From contig MEHQ01000251.1 in assembly GCA_008828725.1 (NCBI GenBank), forward strand, positions 1-64,000: DNA of 64,000 nt, read 5' to 3'. The notes under the pieces were generated by a model, which did not search any database, had not been told where the DNA came from, and was given only the letters and a program-made list of their open reading frames with translations. The stretch is from Saccharina japonica (taxonomy: Eukaryota; Sar; Phaeophyceae; Laminariales; Laminariaceae). Position numbers and translations under genes: made by a program. Numbering within the stretch: the first letter of the stretch is position 1; each line of letters begins with the position of its first letter. Positions 57,971 to 64,000 of this stretch are shown one piece after another.

Positions 57971-58815
57971 CCTGAGACCAAGTGAAACACACATGCTTGC
58001 CGCCAGAACCCTGCGCGTCTAAACACCCCTGACCCTGCTTCCGACCCCACCCGGACCTGAACCCTTCAAACATCATCCGGACACGTCTAAGTATATAGTT
58101 AGGCGCCGACAAGTGTGCCTGGTTATCACTACCCCTCAGAGACGGGCAAGACGTGATTTTGGCGTGGGATGTGTTGTTTTGACTCGATTCCATGCTGTAC
58201 CCGTTTTTGACTCAAACCGGCGCGGGTGTACCCGTTTTAGGTTATTCCCCTTGATAAGAAATCCATCATGGGGGCATATATCATTTTCTCCGTATTAGTG
58301 CACATACTGATGGATATTAGATAGATATGATCTGTACAACAGCTAGCTGCTAGCTGTACGTAGTACCAAATAAATGCAAGAACCTGCTGGTGCTACAAAT
58401 CAGTCGGTGACTACATCGTAACATATACAAAATAATACGTACCTTTCAAGTCGTATGATCGCACATCTTCCTGGTACGATGTGGAACCTAATCATTCCTT
58501 CCCTATGTAACTATCTCACCGCTCCGAGTGCCATGGGGTCCATGCCTGACAGGTGTTTGCGCGTGTTCTAGCTCTCCGTGTAGCTTATTTTTGAAGGTAA
58601 CACTCGGAGAAAAACAAATAAAAACATCGCCGAAAACAACGCAAAGGGTCAAATATGCACCGAACTGTCGCTCTTTGGTTTCTATAAGGCGGGTGGGGAT
58701 GAAATTAATCAATTAACTAGTTGAGTTAGTGTGGACCCGCAGATTTCTTATATAACTCGAAAGTTGGCTATCGATGAATTGAGGTATTCCACCCATACAG
58801 ACTTACAAGTTCTTC

Positions 58816-59170
58816 TTTATAATCTTGGTATAATTTACAATCAGGATCAGCTCCTACTGCCGTGTGGTGATTTGCCCTGATTATTTGGGTTACAAACCGT
58901 CCCTACTACTAATAATACTACAAATACCCCCGAGACCCGCATCCGTACATACCTGCAGTAATCGGTACTAACAGGTGCTGATACTATGCTTGCTCGATTC
59001 GGTCACCACGGCGGCGACCAACCCCAACAAGGTGTACCTACGGGAACGGAGCATTTATGTCTACTTCGAAGTATGTGTGTGCGTTCTTCACATGAAACCA
59101 TCTCTGCTACCCGTCGACATCCAGCACACCCAGTGTCCGTGCCTATTCTTCATCCTAAAAAGGTACCAGT
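58816..59170. other. No gene; dispersed repeat DR-A copy 4
   Basis: From 59068 the sequence is an inverted, diverged copy of DR-A (GACATCCAGCACACCCAGTG, then CATCCTAAAAAGGTACCAGT). The remainder has no recognisable feature. Confidence 0.5.
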
Positions 59171-59429
59171 TTGTTATGGCTCAAGAATTCTGGATTAAGT
59201 TTTAACGTGTAGACCCCTGGGTGGACTACAACCCTGTCGTATAAAATGCAATATAAAACCTAAATAAGATACGAACCGTCAACTCCTACACTGCCCCGTT
59301 CTTGACAGCTCTGCTACGTCTTTATGCAAACCCGCCACACACATTTTGACCTCAATCATCAGGCGAACCCGCGACCCTGATTGGGGCCGCTCCATCTTAT
59401 CGGCGGGGCTATCTTACACGCACGCACAC
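59171..59429. repeat. Direct repeat, distal copy (candidate B2)
   Basis: Shares with 59729-59985 the words TTGTTATGGCTCAAGAATTC, GTAGACCCCTGGGTGGACT, CTGCCCCGTTCTTGACAG and CCCGCGACCCTGATTGG. About 80-85% identical by eye. Confidence 0.7.
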
Positions 59430-59728
59430 TATCCTACACACACAACGCCCAACAATCAAGCCGACTTGTTGTAACCTTGTTCCTCCCCTCTCTTGAGCGA
59501 CAGGGTGGGTGGGTAGGAAAGTCGATCAATTGTAACGGGCACGCTGTCGTTCCCTGAACTACGAGCTATCGACGGTGCTACGTACACTGACCGTCTATGA
59601 CAGAGGCAGCAATTTTGCGGCTCGACGCTCTGACAGCCATCTGCTGTTCTCTCGTAACCCCGCGACCCCGTTTTTTTCGAATTCGGAAACGCCTTCACAA
59701 ACCTCACATTCCTTCGTAAGGTTACATT
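59430..59728. other. Spacer between the direct repeats (candidate A2)
   Basis: 300 bp with no coding motif. In split-repeat DIRS elements this position would match the 5' terminal repeat, but no match was found in 63.6-64.0 kb. Confidence 0.35.
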
Positions 59729-59985
59729 TTGTTATGGCTCAAGAATTCTGGATTAATGCTTCACGTGTAGACCCCTGGGTGGACTACAATCCTGTCGTAT
59801 AAAAGGTGATATAAAAACTCAATATGATACGAGCGGTCAACTCCTAGACTGCCCCGTTCTTGACAGCCCTTCTTCTTCTATATAAACCCCCCCGAAAGCA
59901 TTTTGAGCTCAATCATCAGGCTAACCCGCGACCCTGATTGGGCCCGCTCCATTGTTTCAGCCGGGCTATCTCACACTCACACCAT
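59729..59985. repeat. Direct repeat, proximal copy (candidate B1)
   Basis: Begins TTGTTATGGCTC and ends within the last codons of the tyrosine recombinase frame. See the partner at 59171-59429. Confidence 0.7.
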
Positions 59986-61000
59986 TAGGCCGGCTTGATA
60001 CGATCTTCGACATTATACGCATTTGTTGCGAGAGCAGTGGACACGACTTGTGCTCCCTCCCCTGCCTCCCTCACATATGTCATGAAAGCCCGAGACTTCC
60101 CTTTCTGCGCGTTGAATTTGCAACTCGGAGAGGCCCTGCGAAGTTAACTGGGTGGCCGCCCCGATTTTACCCAAGTGCAGTGCGAACTACGTGGGGTCTC
60201 TACCGCTGCTTCCTACCATCAACCTCAACGCTGCGACGGCTTCAGTCCGACTAAGCACTTTCCAGCCGGACGACGTGCCTCTGATCGTCAGCGGCTCCCC
60301 CCCCCGGCAACTGGGGGCGCATATCGAGAAGTTCCACCAGGGCTTCGAAGGCTCCCATCGCCTCGCACCCCGGCTGCCCAGCGTTATCAAGCCGCGTGCG
60401 AGTAATGGTGCACTCTGCTCTCTTTTTGTCACTTTTAGACGCCACAAAGTGTACCTGCACTGCTGTGGCAGCCGACCTGTTCTCAAATGGGACCTGTATT
60501 CCTTCGTGCAAGAAAGTGAGGCAATATTTTCGTCAGGCGGAATTCGGGGTGGACCAGACCGCTCTGCGTACGCCCACGATTCCGACGCTCTGCACAACAT
60601 AAAAAAAGACACTGCAAGCCCGAGCCACATCACGTACCCCCCGTCTGCAAGGTCTGCAACAAATTATCTCCCTTGCGAAAGCATGGTCCACGTCAGCGGT
60701 GATTCGACCCGTGCTTTCTTGCTTGACATGCCGTGTGCCCTGTCGATTCCCTTTTCAACCATCAATATCATACAATAAGACGTCGGCCGTTCGCATCCCG
60801 CGAACATCTTGTTAAAACAATTAATGGCCGCTAAGTATCCTCTGACAGTCGGCTGTTGATTAGTGTGCACCAAACATCGAGCGGCCATTAATTCAAGCAA
60901 GTCAGTAAGCGTTTGATCGGGGTCTCCGCGGGCCCGCAACCAAGGCCCTTTGCCCTGCGCATTTATCTCGTTCACCCAGATGTTTCATTTCGTTAGATAA
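59985..61000 (-). pseudogene. Tyrosine recombinase of the DIRS-type element
   Basis: One reading frame holds most of the protein, with a stop at 60664 (TAA) and another near 60184 (TAG), and a one-base shift near 60100. The core-binding part (PTVRGYLAAINCFNKMF) is followed by the first catalytic arginine in FFMLCRASESWAY. LHLGKIGAATQL stands where the family has LHSGRIGGAT, so box II keeps the histidine but has lysine for arginine. QGLSELQIQRA follows, then, after the shift, KSRAFMTYVR with the nucleophilic tyrosine. It ends at 59985. The enzyme would integrate circular element DNA; this copy is inactive. Confidence 0.78.
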
Positions 61001-61641
61001 TTATTCTGGGTACTCGGCCCAGTCGACCCAAGCGAAAGAATTTCCACCAAGCGGGCTATTTCATCCTGCGTTCCTCCCTTGTTTTACCCTGTTCCTGCAG
61101 GATCCGCGAGAGTACCGCGTGCAAACCGTATGTTGAGCAAGTGACTCACTAGGGGAAAACACTCCGGGCGTCTTAGCGGGCTACTACCACGCCTTGGTCG
61201 CGCAGTGTGATGGGCGGCGAATAGACATGCAGTAAGCAGATCGACCGTATCACAAGTGACGTGCATGGGGAGCGCGCGAGTCGATCGTTTAAACAAATAC
61301 ATTGGGCGCGGTGTGAACAACACATGTATATCGATCATTGAGTACAAATGATACATATAACTATCGTTTTACACAGCTCGTGAAGTTCAGCATCGTTTAT
61401 TCAATCGGTTGAACTCACAGCTGACGTATATATATAAAAAATGTTGTTTTCTTATTTATTTAATATTAATTCACAGATGCTTCCCTTTGCGCCACATCTT
61501 ACCCGAAAAGCGGAGGAGTGTAATTATCGCCACTGAATCCGACGAGCCCTTTCCGCCACATCGTAAACGCCACCATCCCTATATAAATCGTCAGAAGTCT
61601 GAGACGAATCCGAATAGATATCGGAAACAACACCAGCCGCA
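61001..61641. other. Unassigned region between RNase H and recombinase
   Basis: 640 bp inside the DIRS-type element. Short frames only. A TA-rich stretch lies at 61425-61445. A methyltransferase, found here in some DIRS elements, is not recognisable. Confidence 0.4.
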
Positions 61642-62130
61642 TCAATCGTTAATCATACTATTCCACAGGATATCATCATGCTTGGCTTGGATGTTCTTTG
61701 TCTGGGGTATAGTTTCGAAAAACTCCGATCTCCGCGACCCAATGTCTCTTTCTGACCATTCGTGGGAGCTGGTATGTTCTCTGACCTTCTCCGCTAAATC
61801 CGCCCGAGGCCAACGCGAGATACCGTTCTCTAGAGTGTTCTGCACGCCGGGGATATGTTGTGCCGTTGGGTTCCACCCCCCTTTGAGTTCGAAACGTCCG
61901 AGCATTCTCATCAGTATGCGCGTCCTTTGGTCCCTCGCTCCACCGCACCGAGTGATCCACGACACGGCGGCCATGTTTCACCGCGCATCAGTATGGGATC
62001 CCCTTCGGCGTCCGGTCTGTCTCCAACAAGTTCGAGCATGACCCATGCAGTCACGATCGTCCCCACCAACTCTAAAAGGTTGATCCTGATGGTACAGGTT
62101 TCCCCGGGGGCGGCTTTTCTTTTGAGTTAT
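61642..62130 (-). pseudogene. RNase H domain of the DIRS-type element
   Basis: Upstream frame: INLLELVGTIVTAWVMLEL and DPILMRG. A one-base deletion near 61978 follows, then NMAAVSWITRCGGARDQR, WNPTAQHIPGVQNTLENGIS and RWPRADLAEK. The LLE and MRGD(N) positions supply the expected acidic residues, and HIPGVQN is the conserved late RNase H motif. It follows RT in the normal RT-RH order. Confidence 0.7.
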
Positions 62131-62490
62131 GTGGTTAGTTCTCGTGATAAGTCACACCGTCAAAATACCTTCTTCTCAACGCCGTAACCGCCCACAGCGT
62201 CCAGGCTTGCATCCAATAAGTAGCGTCTCGCATCCGATAAGTAGCGTTTCTCCCTCCGATAGCAACTCGTGATCCATCACCCAATTCCGAAAGAGGAGGT
62301 CAGCGTGGCACTCTATCCCGAGTTCGACCGCGCGATTCTGGTTTTTGTTACCTATTGGGTCGTGCAACCGCGTCCGACGCAGCAGCCTCCACACGAAGTA
62401 TCTGCCCGCCCTCACCACGTACGTGAGGTTCCACAACTTTCCAGCTATACTAAGGACCTCCCTAACCTTCGCGTGCCTACGGTTCGAGGG

Positions 62491-63330
62491 TCACTGCTCG
62501 CGCAGCAACACCTTCAACGCGTCGACTTTTTCTTTTAGAAACGACATTCTCATGGTGTGCGAGTTGTTAGTGAACCCTAGCGCGTCGATCTTGGTGTCCC
62601 AATCGGTTCGTTTCTTGGATGCGAGCTTCGGCGTGACCCTCTCATCTCCCTGTCCGAACAACCGCACGTGGTCCGAGGCCAGCGAGGCCGACGCGATCAG
62701 CGCGGTCGTGTCGTCGTGCAAGTGTTGCACCTTGATCAGTAAGTAATCGTCTACGCACACTGTCGCGAAAAACGGGTCGGTTATTTTTCTTCCGGTGTGA
62801 GGTCCGAGTTTTGCGTCCGGGGCGATCGGTGTGGGTTGTCCCTCTTCCCACGGATCCACCACCTTCACGTGGGCCATCACTTATTTTCCTTCGTTTAGGA
62901 ACTGAGTCGAATGGATCATGGTGTCGCAGTGCGCGTGCTCGGCCGCCGCCGACATGACGACCCAAAACCCCGGCGACCCAGACCACGCGAAGGTCAAGGG
63001 AAAGTCAATCACTACCAACTCTCTTACCGTGTAGCAAACATTAGGGGCTTTGTCCGGGTCTACCCAAACGTCGCGGAAAGCGTCGGAAACGTTGGCTTTG
63101 CTCATCAGTATTCTCTCCACCGGGAACGTTTTTCTAAGTGACACGAGTTCAGTGAGAAATTTCGGCAGCGCCAGAGCGAACAGGCATGGGTAGACGGCAT
63201 CGGGGTCAGTGTCTCCGTTTATTCCTCGCTTCTTTTCTCTGCTCTGCTCGTCAAACGAAAGATCATTGATTATGCACACCTTGTGTGTCACAACTGGCGC
63301 CAACGGGGCGACCCTAAGATTCGGGATTTC
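62491..63330 (-). pseudogene. Reverse transcriptase of the DIRS-type element
   Basis: Starts near LRVAPLAPVVTHKVCIINDL, a common opening for this RT type. Motif A is KANVSDAFRDVWVD. SGSPGFWVVMSAAAEHAH follows, and the catalytic pair is FFATVCVDDYLLIKV. A single TAA at 62881, between NEGK and VMAHVKVVDPWEEG, splits the frame. Sequence on both sides is in the same frame, so the protein was once continuous. ALGFTNNSHTMRMSFLKEKV at the end is the usual thumb/connection strand. Confidence 0.8.
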
Positions 63331-63650
63331 GTGGGCAGCTGACTGTATTTGTCACTAAACAGGTTTGACGTCTCATGTCTTCCCCATTTTTTTCCCAGAC
63401 CGCTGGCAAGTGCTCGGTGACGCTGTGGTGGTTTACGTACCTTAACACGCGCTCAAGAGCAGCGCCCGTATCGGCCGCGTTCACTGGTACGCCACTCGTG
63501 ACTATCGAGAAAAGCTCGTCGACCGCTCCGGAGCCTTGTAAGTCTCCGAAGTATCACCGAATGCGTGTGGAATCTATAGGCGGTGCTACCAGGGATCCTC
63601 CGACGGCTAGTGCAACGTATCCCACTACCTCTCCGTTAACTCGCATCATG
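63331..63650 (-). pseudogene. Region upstream of the DIRS-type RT
   Basis: The minus strand reads MMRVNGEVVGYVALAVGGSL, then SIVTSGVPVNAADTGAALER and VLRYVNHHSVTEHLPAVWEK in one frame with one TGA. It has a coding-like composition and leads towards RT, so it is probably the N-terminal part of the same protein. No named domain is recognised. Confidence 0.45.
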
Positions 63651-64000
63651 ATTGGTCAAATGTGTGCCAGCTTGTATAGCACATCTTCTCTCTCTCTTGT
63701 GTCTCAAAGTTGTGTTTCCCGACTTTTGTTTTTTCTGCGTGCTATTGTTGTACCATGCGTTCTGTTCTGTGTCGACTGGGCGACACACCATAAACAAGCC
63801 ATAAACGCGCTGACTCGCTACTCTCCCGCAAATCGACTAGGCTCAACTAGCTCATCCCGTGCGTGCCCCTCTATCTGCTTTCTACTGTGCCTGTGCTCCC
63901 ACCGTATCGGTTGAGTTGGCACCGCCCCCTGCCGGAGGGGCGGGGGTGACGGCCTCTTCTGTACTACTGTGGGGATTCTGTTGTACTGAATGGGTGAACG
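63651..64000. other. No recognisable gene at the window end
   Basis: Short frames only. It may contain the 5' terminal repeat of the DIRS-type element, but no similarity to 59171-59985 is visible. Confidence 0.35.

Larger units (their letters stand above)
54299..58253. mobile_element. MULE-like TIR element of the third copy, interrupted twice
   Basis: The ends match 2437-3217 in reverse complement (CAAGGGCCATCACC... and ...GGTTATTCCCCTTG). Subtracting the insertions 54765-55900 and 55949-57970 with their target duplications leaves about 789 bp, equal to the uninterrupted copy within a few bases. Flanks read TTGATACAA and TTGATAAGA, a 7-of-9 match for a 9-bp target duplication. Confidence 0.7.
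53449..58815. repeat. Third copy of the palindrome unit
   Basis: 53449-53970 matches 8251-8766, including a C run at 53606-53629. The 4.2-kb block is missing at 53970/53971, and 53971 onward matches 12947-14066. It then continues into sequence equal to the reverse complement of 1885-2464, reaching 58815. Orientation is that of arm R. Homology to arm L stops at ACTTACAAGTTCTT. The large excess length is caused by two insertions in the TIR element it carries. Confidence 0.85.
59171..63650 (-). mobile_element. DIRS-order (tyrosine-recombinase) retrotransposon, degraded
   Basis: On the minus strand: reverse transcriptase (about 63330-62491), RNase H (about 62130-61642), tyrosine recombinase (about 61000-59985), then a pair of direct repeats (59729-59985 and 59171-59429) separated by 300 bp. 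RT plus tyrosine recombinase with no integrase defines the DIRS order. The B1-A2-B2-like 3' arrangement resembles Ngaro/PAT types. The 5' end and its A1 repeat are not identified and may lie beyond the window. Multiple stops and frameshifts make it inactive. Confidence 0.75.

Overview
The window is eukaryotic, gene-poor and dense in transposable elements. It carries two LTR retrotransposons (Ty1/copia and Ty3/gypsy), several truncated LINE copies, a tyrosine-recombinase (DIRS-order) retroelement, terminal-inverted-repeat (TIR) DNA elements and a giant inverted repeat. I found no bacterial-style operon, rRNA gene, tRNA gene or CRISPR array, and no convincing intact host gene. The host lineage cannot be fixed from sequence alone. 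A protist or alga with a repeat-rich genome fits the mix of copia, chromodomain gypsy, DIRS and LINE elements, but this is inference.

Layout. 1-1884: minor tandem repeats and no gene. 1885-14066: an inverted repeat of about 11.6 kb. Its arms carry a LINE C-terminal fragment, a second internal palindrome of about 2 kb built from GTACTCGGAGTAC-like words, and a third-level hairpin. 14067-15962: 5'-truncated LINE copy 1 on the minus strand, which cuts off the right arm. 15963-25240: mostly unrecognised sequence with a small TIR element and one doubtful dioxygenase-like fragment. 25865-32011: a complete but decayed copia element with 226-bp LTRs and target duplication CGGGT. 32012-37364: short repeats, no gene. 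37365-38631 and 53348-53444: LINE copy 2 on the plus strand, split by a 14.7-kb Ty3/gypsy element (38632-53343, 612-bp LTRs, target duplication CGAG). 53449-58815: a third copy of the palindrome unit, which lacks its central 4.2-kb block and contains nested TIR elements. 59171-63650: a minus-strand DIRS-type element (RT, RNase H, tyrosine recombinase, split direct repeats).

The most notable coding feature is in the gypsy element. Its long open frame on the minus strand (43808 to about 47521) encodes a NADAR (YbiA/DUF1768-like) domain directly upstream of, and in frame with, the aspartic protease, reverse transcriptase and RNase H. A separate downstream frame encodes the integrase C-terminus, a chromodomain and a Tudor-like module. 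NADAR enzymes are known to act on ADP-ribose-linked substrates, including removal of ADP-ribose from guanine. A retrotransposon carrying one could be resisting a host nucleic-acid ADP-ribosylation defence; that last step is inference.

The insertions can be ordered from their junctions. The palindrome unit and its MULE-like TIR element came first. LINE copies and TIR elements inserted into or beside these units, and the gypsy element then inserted into LINE copy 2. LINE copy 1 and the right arm preserve matching empty sites for three of these events. All autonomous elements carry premature stops or frameshifts and are probably immobile here.
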